A stretch of DNA of 64,000 nt, from assembly GCF_024054535.1 (NCBI RefSeq), contig NZ_JAMXLV010000018.1, positions 62,001 to 126,000 of the forward strand, read 5' to 3'. A program made the position numbers and the translations under genes. This stretch comes from Thermococcus alcaliphilus (GTDB lineage: Archaea > Methanobacteriota_B > Thermococci > Thermococcales > Thermococcaceae). The notes under the pieces were generated by a model. That model had not been told where the DNA came from and did no database searches. It saw only the letters and a list, made by a program, of their open reading frames with translations. Positions 46,335-55,867 of this stretch are shown in pieces. Position 1 is the first letter of the stretch. The number at the start of each line of letters is the position of its first letter.

Positions 46335-47417
46335 ATGAAAAGAACCGAGTATTATTCGTATGCAGTTGGGGAGCTTCCAGAAGGATGTAAGCTTTGTGTT
46401 CAAGGAGCAAAGTTGGTGCTCTTTACAACCGGGGTTTGTCCCAGAGATTGCTTCTACTGCCCCCTAAGCCCCTGGAGGAGAGGAGATGTCAGCTATGCAA
46501 ATGAGAGGCCCATAAAGAGTCTTGACGACATAATAGAAGAGGCCAAAATCCAGGAGGCTTTGGGTGCGGGAGTTACTGGAGGAGATCCCCTTTCGAAGAT
46601 AGATAGGACTGTGGAATATATAAAAGTCCTAAAAGAGAACTTTGGAGAGAAATTTCACATCCACCTCTACACTACCGGAGCATTAGCCACAAGAGAGAAC
46701 CTTGAAAAGCTTTACTCAGCGGGTTTGGATGAAATACGCTTCCACCCAGATCTTTTTAACCCCAACTCCAGGCTTCTCCAGAAAGAGCTTGAGAACATAA
46801 AGAATGCTTTTGATTTTGATTGGGATGTTGGCGGAGAAGTTCCGAGCGTTCCTGGGCAGGAAGAGAGGATTAAGTGGTTTGCTGAGTTTTTAGATGCCCG
46901 TGGAGCTAAGTTTCTCAACATAAATGAGCTTGAGTTCAGTGAGACCAATTTAGATGCCCTTCTCTCAAGAGGACTTAGAACTGTTAGCGACGAAAGTTCA
47001 GCTATAGCGGGGAGCCTCGAACTGGGGCTGAAGATCCTTGAATGGGGAGAAGAGAACACCTCCCTGAACTACCACCTATGCACAGCCAAGCTTAAGGACG
47101 CCGTTCAGCTGAGAAACAGGCTCAAGAGGATGGCAAAGAATATCGCCAAGCCCTATATGGAAATCACGGAAGAGGGAACCTTAAGGTTCGGGATTGCGGA
47201 GTATGATGACCTAATAGAACTCTACAATTTGCTTGTAAATGAAGCGGAGGTTCCAGAGGAGTGGCTCTACATAAATACAAAGAAGGGAAGGATTGAAATG
47301 CCCATAGAGGTTGCAGAAGAGCTTGCCGATGCAATAGAAGGGGATGTAAAGTTCTACATAGTCGAGGAGTATCCGACGTGGGATCGAATAGAGGTCGAGA
47401 GGATTCCGCTTCCGTGA
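46335..47417 (+). CDS. Radical SAM protein
   Basis: 360 residues. GVCPRDCFYCPLSPW carries the C-x3-C-x2-C radical SAM cluster motif; GAGVTGGDPLSKIDR is the SAM-binding GGE-like strand. Later cysteines are not clustered, so no auxiliary cluster is obvious. Resembles archaeal PflA/NirJ-like proteins. The ATG follows GGGAGG. Substrate unknown. Confidence 0.85.
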   Translation: MKRTEYYSYAVGELPEGCKLCVQGAKLVLFTTGVCPRDCFYCPLSPWRRGDVSYANERPIKSLDDIIEEAKIQEALGAGVTGGDPLSKIDRTVEYIKVLKENFGEKFHIHLYTTGALATRENLEKLYSAGLDEIRFHPDLFNPNSRLLQKELENIKNAFDFDWDVGGEVPSVPGQEERIKWFAEFLDARGAKFLNINELEFSETNLDALLSRGLRTVSDESSAIAGSLELGLKILEWGEENTSLNYHLCTAKLKDAVQLRNRLKRMAKNIAKPYMEITEEGTLRFGIAEYDDLIELYNLLVNEAEVPEEWLYINTKKGRIEMPIEVAEELADAIEGDVKFYIVEEYPTWDRIEVERIPLP

Positions 47418-47476
47418 TTTGATTAGCTTTTTTGCTTTTTCGTTAACTTGAAAGTGATTTCGAAAAATTTATGTAG

Positions 47477-47530
47477 GGCTTTGAGCGCTTTAAGGAGTGC
47501 GGACTGAAGGTGGAGATTCTCGAGGGATAG
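47477..47530 (+). pseudogene. Possible tail of a lost gene
   Basis: A short open stretch encodes GFERFKECGLKVEILEG and then stop TAG. It is coding-like but lacks a start codon and ribosome site, and the surrounding 155-base gap is otherwise AT-rich. Could be chance. Confidence 0.2.
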
Positions 47531-47572
47531 ATTGGGATTTGTATAAATTAAAGAAATCAAAGAAAATAAAGT

Positions 47573-50500
47573 TCAGCTCTCAACCTTCTCAATTCCTATC
47601 TTTGCCTCAACTTCCGGCCACTCGACAACGTAGCCCTTAGCTTCTTCGAACCTAACATCAACCGCCCTTGTTTCTCCCTTTATGTAGTCAAGCATATTCT
47701 GCAAGAGCTCTTTGTTTTCTTCAGTTGTTTCAATATACACCATTATCCTATCGTTGACGTCTAAATCGAGGTGCTTTCTCATTTCCTGTATCCTTCTTAC
47801 GAACTCTCTTGCAAGCCCTTCCATCATGAGCTCCCTTGTGAGTGTCTTGTCAACAAATACCTTGCCGTGATCGAATTCTTCTCCTACAAGGAAGTCCGGG
47901 AGTTCTTCCTCAACTACAATGTGCTCCCTCTCAATTGTAAACTCCTTACCCTCTATCTCCACTTTCAGCTTTCCTTGCATGAGCTTCTCATAAAGCTCCC
48001 TGTCGTTTTGCTCGTCGATCCATTTTGCAATCAGCTTCGCATCTCCCTTGAAGTGAGGCCCAAGTTTAGCGAAGTTGGGCTTTACTCTTATTTCCCTCTC
48101 AACCTTGGCAACCTTGACTTCCTTAGCATTGAGCTGGTCTTTGAGGAGGTAGTTAAGTCTTTCAACGGCTTTCTTTGTTGTTTCGTCCTCGGTCTCTATG
48201 AGTATCTGCCTCACAGGATAACGGAGCTTTATCTTTGCCCTTTGTCTTGCCGCAGAGCCAGCCTCTACTATCCTTCTCACTATCTCCATTTCCCTTTCGA
48301 GCTCTTCATCAACCCAGCTCTCGTCTTTCTTCGGCCAGTCTTCGAGGTGGACGCTCTCCTTTCCGCTGAACGGTCTTATGAGGTTCTGGTAAATTTCCTC
48401 GGTGATGTAAGGTGTAAATGGTGCCATTAATCTAAGCAGAACGTCGAACACCTTCCACAATGTCCAATAAGCGGCAAGCTTATCTGGGTCGTCTTTCTCA
48501 ATCCAGAGCCTCTTCCTTATGAGCCTTACATACCACCTGCTTAAGTCCTCTATCACAAAGTACTCTATTGCCCTCGTTGCCCTTGTGAGGTAGAATGTCT
48601 CTATTCCATCTTCCACAGCATCTATGAGAGTGTTGACTCTTGAAAGTATCCACCTGTCCTCTTCCCTAAATGGAAGAGCCTCCGGATTGACCTTTGTGGG
48701 GTCGAACTTGTCCAGGCTCATGTATGTTGAAGCCAATATGTAGACGTTCCAGAGGATGTTGAGCATTCTCTTAACCTGTGCAAGCCCCTTCCAGCTGAAC
48801 CTTAGGTTCTCCCAAGGAGTCGTCGCCCAGAGCATGTAGAATCTAAACGGATCTCTTCCTTCCTTCTGGACAACTTCTTCTGGCCTTATTATGTTCCCAA
48901 GACTCTTGCTCATCTTATCTCCCTTTTCGTCCAAAACATAGCCATGCATTGCAACCTTCTTGTACGGAACGGTGTCAAACGCAACAACACTTGCCGCCTG
49001 CTGGGAGTAGAACCACTTTGTAACCTGGTCTTCTCCCTCAACTATGAAATCTGCAGGCCAAAGCCTTTCGAAGAGGTCTTTCCTCCTTGGATAGTCAAGA
49101 GAAGCCCAGCTCGCTATTCCACTGTCAAACCATACATCGAGAACGTCTTTGACCCTCCTCATGTCCCCTCCACACTTGGGACATCTGAGTACTATCGTAT
49201 CTACCCACGGTTTGTGGAGGTCTACTTCATGGAAGTCCTTCTCTATTGGCTCCTTGCTCATCTCTTTGAGCTCATCGAATGAACCAACCACATGAACGTT
49301 GCCACAGCTCTCACATACCCATATTGGTAGGGGTATTCCCCAATACCTCTGTCTTGAGATACACCAATCTCCGCTGTTCATGACTCCGTTGTCGTACCTT
49401 ATCTTTACCCAATCCGGATACCAGGTGACGTTCTTGTCGTTTTCTTCTATTATCTTATCTTTAACTTTGCTTATCTTAAGGAACCACTGGTCTGTTGCTC
49501 TAAATATCAGCGGCGTCTTACAGCGCCAGCAGTGTGGGTATTTGTGCTCTATTGTCCCCGCTTTCACAAGGAGGCCTTTTTCCTTTAGATACTCAATTAT
49601 CTCAGGATCAGCATCTTTAACGAACTTGCCTTGCCACTTCCCTTCGACGTATCTTCCTTCATCGTCGAGAGGTGAGTAGATTGGTAGGCCATACTGTTTT
49701 CCTATCTCAAAGTCTTCTTCACCGTGTCCCGGGGCGGTGTGAACTAATCCGGTACCCTCACCAAGGGTCACATGCTCTCCTAATATTACGCGGTGAGCCC
49801 ACTCGTATTTCTCTCTAAATTCCTTCTGCCTTGGGTACTCCTCCAAAAACGGATGCACATACCTTATGCCCTCAAGCTCTTCGCCCTTGAATTCCTCCAC
49901 GATCTCTCCTTTGGCACCAGCTTCGTGGAGAACCCTCTCAACTAACGCCTTCGCTATTATCCAGTACTCTTCCTTTCCATCAAGGAATACCTTCACTTTT
50001 GCATACTCGTATTCAGGGTGAACTGTAACGGCTAGGTTAGCCGGTAAAGTCCATGGTGTAGTTGTCCAGATGAGGAGGTACTCGTTTTCTTTTCCTTCTA
50101 CCGGGAACTTTACGTATATGCTTGGATCTTCCCTTATTTTGTATTCTCCCCTAACTTCGTGTTCAGCCAAAGCAGTTTCACATCTGGGGCACCAGTGGAG
50201 AACCCTCTGATCCTTCTCTAAAAGTCCCTTTTCCCATGCTTTCTTTAAAGTAAACCAAGCTGATTCTATATACTCGTTCTTGATTGTCATGTATGGGTTA
50301 TCCCAGTCCATCCAAACTCCGAGCATTTTAAACTGCTCTGTCATGATCTTGAGATTAGTCAGAGCGAACTCCCTACACTTCTTTATGAAGTTTTCAACAC
50401 CAACTTTCTCCTCTATATCCTTTTTGTATTTCAACCCAAGGGCTTGCTCAACTTTAACCTCTATTGGCAAGCCATGCATGTCAAAGCCCGGTTGCCTTCT

Positions 50501-50740
50501 AACGTTATAGCCCTGCATGGTTCTGAATCTTATCACCATATCCTTGATTATTTTGTTCCATGCAGTGCCCAAGTGTATGGCACCGCTTACATATGGTGGT
50601 CCATCAAGAAAATAGTAGTCCAGACCGTCTTCTCTTGCTTTTTTCACCTTGTTGTAGACGTCATTTTCTTTCCAGAATGCTTCTATTTTTTCCTCTAAGA
50701 CTTGTGGATTATACTCCCTCATCTCTGGCTCCTTTATCAT
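47573..50740 (-). CDS. ileS: Isoleucyl-tRNA synthetase
   Basis: 1055 residues, a class I synthetase: GPPYVSGAIHLGTAWN (HIGH motif, near 50) and DKMSKSLGN (KMSKS, near 590), editing domain with TTPWTLPANLAV, and zinc-like CPRCETAL and CWRCKTPL. It charges tRNA-Ile and edits Val. The ATG has GGAGG 9 bases upstream. A long leader of ~110 bases precedes it. Confidence 0.97.
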   Translation of the reverse strand: MIKEPEMREYNPQVLEEKIEAFWKENDVYNKVKKAREDGLDYYFLDGPPYVSGAIHLGTAWNKIIKDMVIRFRTMQGYNVRRQPGFDMHGLPIEVKVEQALGLKYKKDIEEKVGVENFIKKCREFALTNLKIMTEQFKMLGVWMDWDNPYMTIKNEYIESAWFTLKKAWEKGLLEKDQRVLHWCPRCETALAEHEVRGEYKIREDPSIYVKFPVEGKENEYLLIWTTTPWTLPANLAVTVHPEYEYAKVKVFLDGKEEYWIIAKALVERVLHEAGAKGEIVEEFKGEELEGIRYVHPFLEEYPRQKEFREKYEWAHRVILGEHVTLGEGTGLVHTAPGHGEEDFEIGKQYGLPIYSPLDDEGRYVEGKWQGKFVKDADPEIIEYLKEKGLLVKAGTIEHKYPHCWRCKTPLIFRATDQWFLKISKVKDKIIEENDKNVTWYPDWVKIRYDNGVMNSGDWCISRQRYWGIPLPIWVCESCGNVHVVGSFDELKEMSKEPIEKDFHEVDLHKPWVDTIVLRCPKCGGDMRRVKDVLDVWFDSGIASWASLDYPRRKDLFERLWPADFIVEGEDQVTKWFYSQQAASVVAFDTVPYKKVAMHGYVLDEKGDKMSKSLGNIIRPEEVVQKEGRDPFRFYMLWATTPWENLRFSWKGLAQVKRMLNILWNVYILASTYMSLDKFDPTKVNPEALPFREEDRWILSRVNTLIDAVEDGIETFYLTRATRAIEYFVIEDLSRWYVRLIRKRLWIEKDDPDKLAAYWTLWKVFDVLLRLMAPFTPYITEEIYQNLIRPFSGKESVHLEDWPKKDESWVDEELEREMEIVRRIVEAGSAARQRAKIKLRYPVRQILIETEDETTKKAVERLNYLLKDQLNAKEVKVAKVEREIRVKPNFAKLGPHFKGDAKLIAKWIDEQNDRELYEKLMQGKLKVEIEGKEFTIEREHIVVEEELPDFLVGEEFDHGKVFVDKTLTRELMMEGLAREFVRRIQEMRKHLDLDVNDRIMVYIETTEENKELLQNMLDYIKGETRAVDVRFEEAKGYVVEWPEVEAKIGIEKVES

Positions 50741-50850
50741 CTCAAAAACCTCCTGGGATTTGTAGAATAGACTAGGTTAGCAGAATAGCCCAAGGAATCA
50801 TGGGCAAAATGCAAAGCGAAGGATAAAACACTCCCCCCTCATGGGCATCG
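50741..50850 (-). promoter_or_regulatory. Long ileS leader
   Basis: The TATA box ATTTATAAATAG (about 50869-50880 in minus sense) predicts a start near 50848, so the leader is roughly 110 bases. It contains TGCCCATGA twice and a hairpin GCCCA-TGATTCCT-TGGGC. This could be a regulatory leader, but nothing proves it. Confidence 0.35.
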
Positions 50851-50920
50851 GTCAAAATTGTGGAGTTCTATTTATAAATCTTTTGCCAAGATTGAAATAA
50901 AGAGGGAAAGAAAGGAAAAG

Positions 50921-51298
50921 TCAACTCTTCTCCTCTATGGTTCTTTCCTCTTCTGGTTCCCCTTTTCTCCTGCTCTCGTTCTTTATAACCTGGATAACGT
51001 AATCTATGAACTTTCTGACTTCCTCTAAATCCTCTTCAGGGATATCCTGAATCTTTTTGTTCTTTGTTTTGTATGTGAGCAGTTTTAAGAGTGCTAATCT
51101 CCCAAGTGCTGTTTTTGTACTTATTTCGCCTTCTTTCCAATCATGCCATATAGCGTTTGCTATGCCATAGAATTCTGGTATGCTATCCAACCCCGGATCA
51201 CCAACATCCAGTACTTCTTTACCGAGATACTTGTACCTCTTTTCCTTCTCCTCCTTTGTGAACTCTTTTAATTTTTCTCTAATGTACTGGTGCACCAT
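50921..51298 (-). CDS. Small helical protein, unknown
   Basis: About 125 residues starting MVHQYIREKLKEFTKEEKEK after a GGAGGTG site. Charged, mostly helical, with an acidic C-terminal tail. No recognised family. The longer in-frame start at 51382 lacks a good ribosome site. Confidence 0.6.
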   Translation of the reverse strand: MVHQYIREKLKEFTKEEKEKRYKYLGKEVLDVGDPGLDSIPEFYGIANAIWHDWKEGEISTKTALGRLALLKLLTYKTKNKKIQDIPEEDLEEVRKFIDYVIQVIKNESRRKGEPEEERTIEEKS

Positions 51299-51421
51299 CC
51301 ACACCACCTCCAAAAATACGTTGTCCTCAATGTTTATTAACTTTTTGTTTCTAAAACTTGGGGATAATCTTATAAGCCCCAATAAGACACATATCTACAC
51401 ATTAATACAGTGGTGAAAACA

Positions 51422-52609
51422 ATGAATGAACTCCTCTACCTTTTGCTCTCCTTCGGAATTATAATAGGATTCATAAGACTAAAGGTGAATATCGGGCTTT
51501 CTATATTCCTAGGCTCCCTTCTGCTTGGAGTTCTCTTTGGATTAAAGCCAAGAGATCTTGTACTTTCCCTCTACGTATCTTCCACCGAGTGGCAGACCTT
51601 AAGGCTCATCCTGATTATAGTCTCTATAATGGCTCTAACGAGCATCTTTTCCCAAATCGGGTACCTCAAAATAATGGAGAGAGCAGCTAAAGAGCTGTTT
51701 CCAAGTGAAAAGTACTCTTTAGCCACACTCCCGGCGTTAATAGGGCTAATGCCAATGCCTGCTGGAGCTCTTGTTTCTGCTCCCATGATAGAGACCGTGG
51801 CTGACAAGCTCAACATTTCCCCAGAGAAAAAGACCATCATTAATTACTGGTTCAGGCATATATGGGAGCACTCTTGGCCAATGTATCAGGCGATAATAAT
51901 TGCCTCGGCAATTTTAAGCATCTCTGTAAGAGAATTCAGCAGCAAGATGTTTCCCCTAACAATACTTATGGCACTGATTGGATATCTTTTCTTTCTTAGG
52001 CCTATAAAATCAGCTAAGGATGAAAAAGGAGACATAAAAGAAGGGCTGAAGTTGTTCCTTAAAAGCACGTATCCGATAATTGTGATCATCTTTATCTCAA
52101 TTGTTCTCGGCTATGACATGGTTTATGGGGCATTTATAGGATTTCTATCAGCTTTGATACCCCATTTTAGGAGAATAAACAAAGGGGAAATTATAAAATA
52201 CGCCTTACAGCCAAAAATAATATTTCTTCTGCTTTCGGTCATGTATTTCAAAAAGCTTCTTGAAGTCACAGGAGCCGTTGAAGCCCTTCCAAGGATTATC
52301 TTAGAGTTAAACCTCCCAATAATGGCAGTAATAGTTTTAACTCCCTTTTTAGTTGGATTGATGACCGGCATAAGCTTCGCTTATGTGGGAATGACCTTCC
52401 CGTTGCTAGCACCGTTTTTTGGGAGCTTTGATAAAATTGCACTCGCGTATTTGAGCGGCTACATGGGGATGCTCTTCAGCCCGGTTCACTTATGCTTAGT
52501 CTTCTCCGCAGAATACTACAAAGCCGACCTAGGAAAGGTTTACAGAGCGATGCTGATTCCTGGATTGGCCCTCTTCCTTCTCGGAGTTCTCTATATTTCT
52601 TTCCTCTAA
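51422..52609 (+). CDS. DUF401-family membrane permease
   Basis: About 395 residues starting MNELLYLLLSFGIIIGFI after a GGTGA site. About 10 hydrophobic segments; PALIGLMPMPAGALVSAPMIE and GYMGMLFSPVHLCLVFSAEYY are conserved features of DUF401, an ion-transporter-like family. Substrate unknown. The 3' end overlaps the convergent HhH gene by 81 bases. Confidence 0.8.
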   Translation: MNELLYLLLSFGIIIGFIRLKVNIGLSIFLGSLLLGVLFGLKPRDLVLSLYVSSTEWQTLRLILIIVSIMALTSIFSQIGYLKIMERAAKELFPSEKYSLATLPALIGLMPMPAGALVSAPMIETVADKLNISPEKKTIINYWFRHIWEHSWPMYQAIIIASAILSISVREFSSKMFPLTILMALIGYLFFLRPIKSAKDEKGDIKEGLKLFLKSTYPIIVIIFISIVLGYDMVYGAFIGFLSALIPHFRRINKGEIIKYALQPKIIFLLLSVMYFKKLLEVTGAVEALPRIILELNLPIMAVIVLTPFLVGLMTGISFAYVGMTFPLLAPFFGSFDKIALAYLSGYMGMLFSPVHLCLVFSAEYYKADLGKVYRAMLIPGLALFLLGVLYISFL

Positions 52610-53065
52610 ACACCAGAAATGCTCTCTAAGTTCTTTAAGCCTTTTCTTTCCTATTCCCCTTACTTTTTGCAGTTCCTCAATACTGCCATAGGGTCGATTC
52701 CTAATTATGCGCCAAGCTAAAACCTTTCCAATACCTTTTACTCCCAAAAGAACATCCTCGGGGGCTAAGTTTATCTCATGGTTCATCCTCTCCCAGAGAG
52801 GATCGCCAGCAAATGCCCTTTTTTCATCTTCCAGTGCCTTTTTGTGTGCTTCTTCTACACTGCATCCCTCAGCTCGATGCTTTATCTCTCTCAACTCATG
52901 ATAGAGAATATAACGTTCATACGGTCTCAAAAGCTCAGATATCCAAATTTCATTGAGGGGAATTCCAAGCTTATCTGCCGCCGGTGGATAGATGAGTTTT
53001 CCCTGATAGACTACTCTGTAGCATGCATTGTATTCTTTGATGAGCTCATGGGACACGTACTTCAC
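52529..53065 (-). CDS. HhH-domain protein, start uncertain
   Basis: At least 178 residues. Helix-hairpin-helix motifs LLGVKGIGKVLAWRIIRNRP and KVRGIGKKRLKELREHF suggest DNA binding. Before it, WERMNHEINLAPEDVLLG and the region RYILYHELREIKHRAEG look like a metal-dependent hydrolase helix. The only standard start is GTG at 53065, but clear coding continues upstream in frame with no ATG, GTG or TTG before a stop near 53173. The true start may be non-standard. Confidence 0.6.
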   Translation of the reverse strand: MKYVSHELIKEYNACYRVVYQGKLIYPPAADKLGIPLNEIWISELLRPYERYILYHELREIKHRAEGCSVEEAHKKALEDEKRAFAGDPLWERMNHEINLAPEDVLLGVKGIGKVLAWRIIRNRPYGSIEELQKVRGIGKKRLKELREHFWCLEERNIENSEKEEGQSRNQHRSVNLS

Positions 53066-53205
53066 GCGATAGCCCAGTTTTGCAATTTCCTCTTTAACGT
53101 TCGTCTCAGCCCACCAATAAAAACTCCCTTTAGGGGTTTTAAGAATTATGGATGTAAGGCAAAGATGTTATATAGGTAGGACACTTAAATAGTAAGGGGG
53201 ACTAC

Positions 53206-54261
53206 ATGAACCACACACTACTACTCCTAGGACAGATATCCAGTCTCTCTGCAAAAATAGCCGGAGCTCTATTTCTCGCTTACATTTACTGGAAACACAG
53301 ACGAAAGCCCGCCCTCTGTTGGTCTCTCTCTTGGATAGCTGCTGCTTCTTCAATACTCTCCGACATAACCGGAAACATGTACATTGTTTCACTATCGGAG
53401 GCATTCTGGGCAATGTTCCTATTCTATGGCACAATCTTGCTACTGGAAGAGGAGGGAATCACAAACAGAGAAGTAGGGGTTCTGTCGATAATTCCCGTCA
53501 TAACAAGCCTATATGGCATTCTAATAGGCAATTTGGGTCGCTCCTCTGATTGGTTTGCACTTCTAGGTCTGCCCTATGCAGTCTCGGCACTCTTTATAAC
53601 CTCTTCTGGACTTATGATACTCTTTCTCAGAAAGCTCTATGACAGCAAGGCATTGTATTTAGGGGGCGTTATTACACTCTACGGTCTTCACGAGCTTGAT
53701 TATCCTGTTTTGAGACTTGTTGAGTGGTTCGCCCCAATAGGGTTTGCCCTCGGAGCAATATTTAGCATTCTATCTGCATACGTCATGATAAAATTCGTCT
53801 TTACAGAAGAGTTCATAAGAATTGAGAGGCCCCCAGTGGAGATGTATCTTAAGCCGGGAGTGATGATAATCAAGCCTGAGGAGTACAATACAATAAAAGA
53901 GAAGCTCGAAAAAGTGCCTGTATTGGCATTTGTTAGAAGTCTGCATGTACCTGAGAGCTGGAATGCTTTCTTCATAACGACCACCGGAGAGAGAAATTCC
54001 ATATTCCCCACTGATCTGGCAAAAATCGTCGATATAACAGTTAGATATCTAAGAGAAGCGAAGGAAAAGGGATTTGAAGGAATAATTGTTATAGACTGTC
54101 CAGAATACTTAAAAACATACAACGGCTTTGAAGCCCTCGTAAAATTCCTTGCTTCTCTAAAGGATTTCACGCTTTTATACAACGGGGTTCTAATTCTGGT
54201 AATTGAGGAGGAAGCTTGGGAAAAAAGAGAGCTTAAAATCCTAAAAAGAGTTCTCACCTGA
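53206..54261 (+). CDS. DUF835 membrane protein
   Basis: 351 residues. Seven or so hydrophobic segments in residues ~5-200 (LLLLGQISSLSAKIAGALF, etc.), then a soluble C-terminal DUF835 domain (~215-350) with VLAFVRSLHVPESWN and IIVIDCPEYLKTYNGF. DUF835 proteins abound in Thermococcales and resemble RecA-like domains, perhaps sensory. Function unknown. Confidence 0.75.
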   Translation: MNHTLLLLGQISSLSAKIAGALFLAYIYWKHRRKPALCWSLSWIAAASSILSDITGNMYIVSLSEAFWAMFLFYGTILLLEEEGITNREVGVLSIIPVITSLYGILIGNLGRSSDWFALLGLPYAVSALFITSSGLMILFLRKLYDSKALYLGGVITLYGLHELDYPVLRLVEWFAPIGFALGAIFSILSAYVMIKFVFTEEFIRIERPPVEMYLKPGVMIIKPEEYNTIKEKLEKVPVLAFVRSLHVPESWNAFFITTTGERNSIFPTDLAKIVDITVRYLREAKEKGFEGIIVIDCPEYLKTYNGFEALVKFLASLKDFTLLYNGVLILVIEEEAWEKRELKILKRVLT

Positions 54262-54309
54262 TTCCAAAGATTTATAACTTTCCATTATTCAATCTCAAGA
54301 GGTGAAAGG

Positions 54310-54924
54310 ATGGGGATTGATAACATAATCGCAAAGCTGGCATCAGTTGGAGCTGATCTCAGTACTAGAAATGCAGTAAGAATGGCGCTCTCTCTGATAA
54401 GCGAGGATGAAGAGCTTACAGACCAAATCTACGTAGAGATAAAGAACAAAGCGTACAAAGAAGACTTTGCAAAGGTGCCTGTTGAAAAGAGAGCTGTTTT
54501 CATCCCCCAGTGTTTAAGGAACGTGAAAGAATGCCCCGCAGAGTTTGGCGAATATGGGTGGAAATGCACAAAGTGTGGAAAGTGTTCAATTGGCGATATA
54601 ATTGAATACGGAGAAAAGCTCGGTTACAAACAATTCTACATAGTCCCAGGTGGGAGCTTGGTAAAAAAGATATTAAAGGAGAAAGTCCCTAAAGGAGAGA
54701 TAAAGGCTGCACTGGGGATAGCATGCTGGCCTGAGCTTGCAGAAGCCAATGAGAAGCTTTCCATACTAAAAATTCCACTCCAAGCAGTGCCCCTACTAAG
54801 GGCAGGATGTATAAATACCTTAGTTGACCTTGAAAGGGTCAGGATGGCCTTGGAAGTTGGCCTTACACAAGAAAGCAAAAACCCAGCATTTTCCACAGAC
54901 ATGAATCCCCAACCGACTCCCTAA
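54310..54924 (+). CDS. DUF116-family iron-sulfur protein
   Basis: 204 residues. KRAVFIPQCLRNVKECPAEFGEYGWKCTKCGKCSIG holds four or more cysteines near 64-98 for a metal or FeS site; later cysteines at CWPEL and AGCINT. DUF116 proteins accompany anaerobic metabolism genes. The ATG follows AGGTGA. TATA TTTATAAC at ~54271. Convergent overlap of 4 bases with the next gene. Confidence 0.8.
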   Translation: MGIDNIIAKLASVGADLSTRNAVRMALSLISEDEELTDQIYVEIKNKAYKEDFAKVPVEKRAVFIPQCLRNVKECPAEFGEYGWKCTKCGKCSIGDIIEYGEKLGYKQFYIVPGGSLVKKILKEKVPKGEIKAALGIACWPELAEANEKLSILKIPLQAVPLLRAGCINTLVDLERVRMALEVGLTQESKNPAFSTDMNPQPTP

Positions 54925-55760
54925 TGACTTTCATTTCTTATTTCATTCCAGATCGCAGTCAAAATCAACAGAGCACCTAGATAACCTCTCAAGCTTAGAA
55001 CTTCCCTGATAGTAAAAAATGCCGATATATGCCCAAAAATTGGTTCAGCGGAGTATATAAGAGCCGCTTTATGGGCTTTCGTTTCTTTCTGATACTTTAC
55101 CTGAAGAGTGAAAGCAATTACCGTTGCAAAGACTCCCGTGTAAATAATACCAAGCCACGGAGTTATCCCTACCGGCAGTGCAAATCCCTCAAAAATCAAG
55201 GCATAAATTGTCGAAAACACAAAATTCCAAAATATCTGCCAAAAGGCAAGGCTGAGGTAATCTCTTTCCCCAAATTTCTGGACAAGGACTATCTGGAATG
55301 CAAATGAAATTGCACAAAGAACTGTCAACAGATCGCCATAGTTAAAACTTAAGCTCGCTCCCGAGATTAGATATAAACCAGCTATTGCAACACTTAAGGA
55401 TAGAAAATCCCTTACCTTCAGCTTATCACCTAGAAGAAAATAAGCTATAAATGGAGTAAAGACTACGTAAAGGGAAGTTATAAAGGCGGAGTTGGATGCG
55501 GATGTGTATTTTAAACCCACTATCTGAAAACCATGCCCAAAAAAGAGGGTTGTTCCCAAAATAAACCCTTCAAAGAAGGTTTCGCTTTTCACAACTTTCT
55601 TTCTAAAAGCAAAGAGCATGAGAAGAGAAGCTATTCCAAAACGGTAAGCCAAAAATAGGACTGGGGGAATATAAGCAAGGCTAACTTTCATTGCTGGGAA
55701 CGTGAAGCCCCATATGACCGTAATCCCAAGAAGAATTAGCTCTGCCCTTTTCATGCCCAA
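54921..55760 (-). CDS. EamA/DMT-family transporter
   Basis: 279 residues with ten hydrophobic segments arranged as two EamA repeats (KRAELILLGITVIWGFTFPA and the second half). Such proteins export or import metabolites. A four-residue acidic/polar motif at the C-terminus ends the last helix. Substrate unknown. Confidence 0.85.
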   Translation of the reverse strand: MGMKRAELILLGITVIWGFTFPAMKVSLAYIPPVLFLAYRFGIASLLMLFAFRKKVVKSETFFEGFILGTTLFFGHGFQIVGLKYTSASNSAFITSLYVVFTPFIAYFLLGDKLKVRDFLSLSVAIAGLYLISGASLSFNYGDLLTVLCAISFAFQIVLVQKFGERDYLSLAFWQIFWNFVFSTIYALIFEGFALPVGITPWLGIIYTGVFATVIAFTLQVKYQKETKAHKAALIYSAEPIFGHISAFFTIREVLSLRGYLGALLILTAIWNEIRNESH

Positions 55761-55829
55761 ATCTAAACTCTCTCACTTTTTAAGCGTTTTCCTTTAGATA
55801 TGGGTTTAAACGTTCTAATTTTCGTAACC

Positions 55830-55840
55830 CTTATATAAAA
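55830..55840 (+). promoter_or_regulatory. Promoter of the AOR operon
   Basis: CTTATATAAAA with CGTAACC upstream is a strong TATA box. Expected start near 55858, inside the inverted repeat described next. The short leader ends with GGTGAT before the ATG at 55868. Confidence 0.6.
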
Positions 55841-55848
55841 TGAAAGCG

Positions 55849-55865
55849 TATCATTTTTGGTGATA
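55849..55865. promoter_or_regulatory. TGR-like inverted repeat over the start site
   Basis: TATCAT-TTTTG-GTGATA matches TATCAC-N5-GTGATA, the Thermococcales glycolytic regulator (TGR/TrmBL1) motif, at 11 of 12 defined positions. It lies downstream of the TATA, the position where TGR represses. GGTGAT is also the gene's ribosome site, so part of the match is expected by chance. Confidence 0.45.
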
Positions 55866-55867
55866 CT

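Noticed and set aside
47771-48430. 219-codon plus-strand frame over ileS
   Set aside because: Antisense shadow of ileS with Leu/Phe/Ser-rich non-protein-like content.
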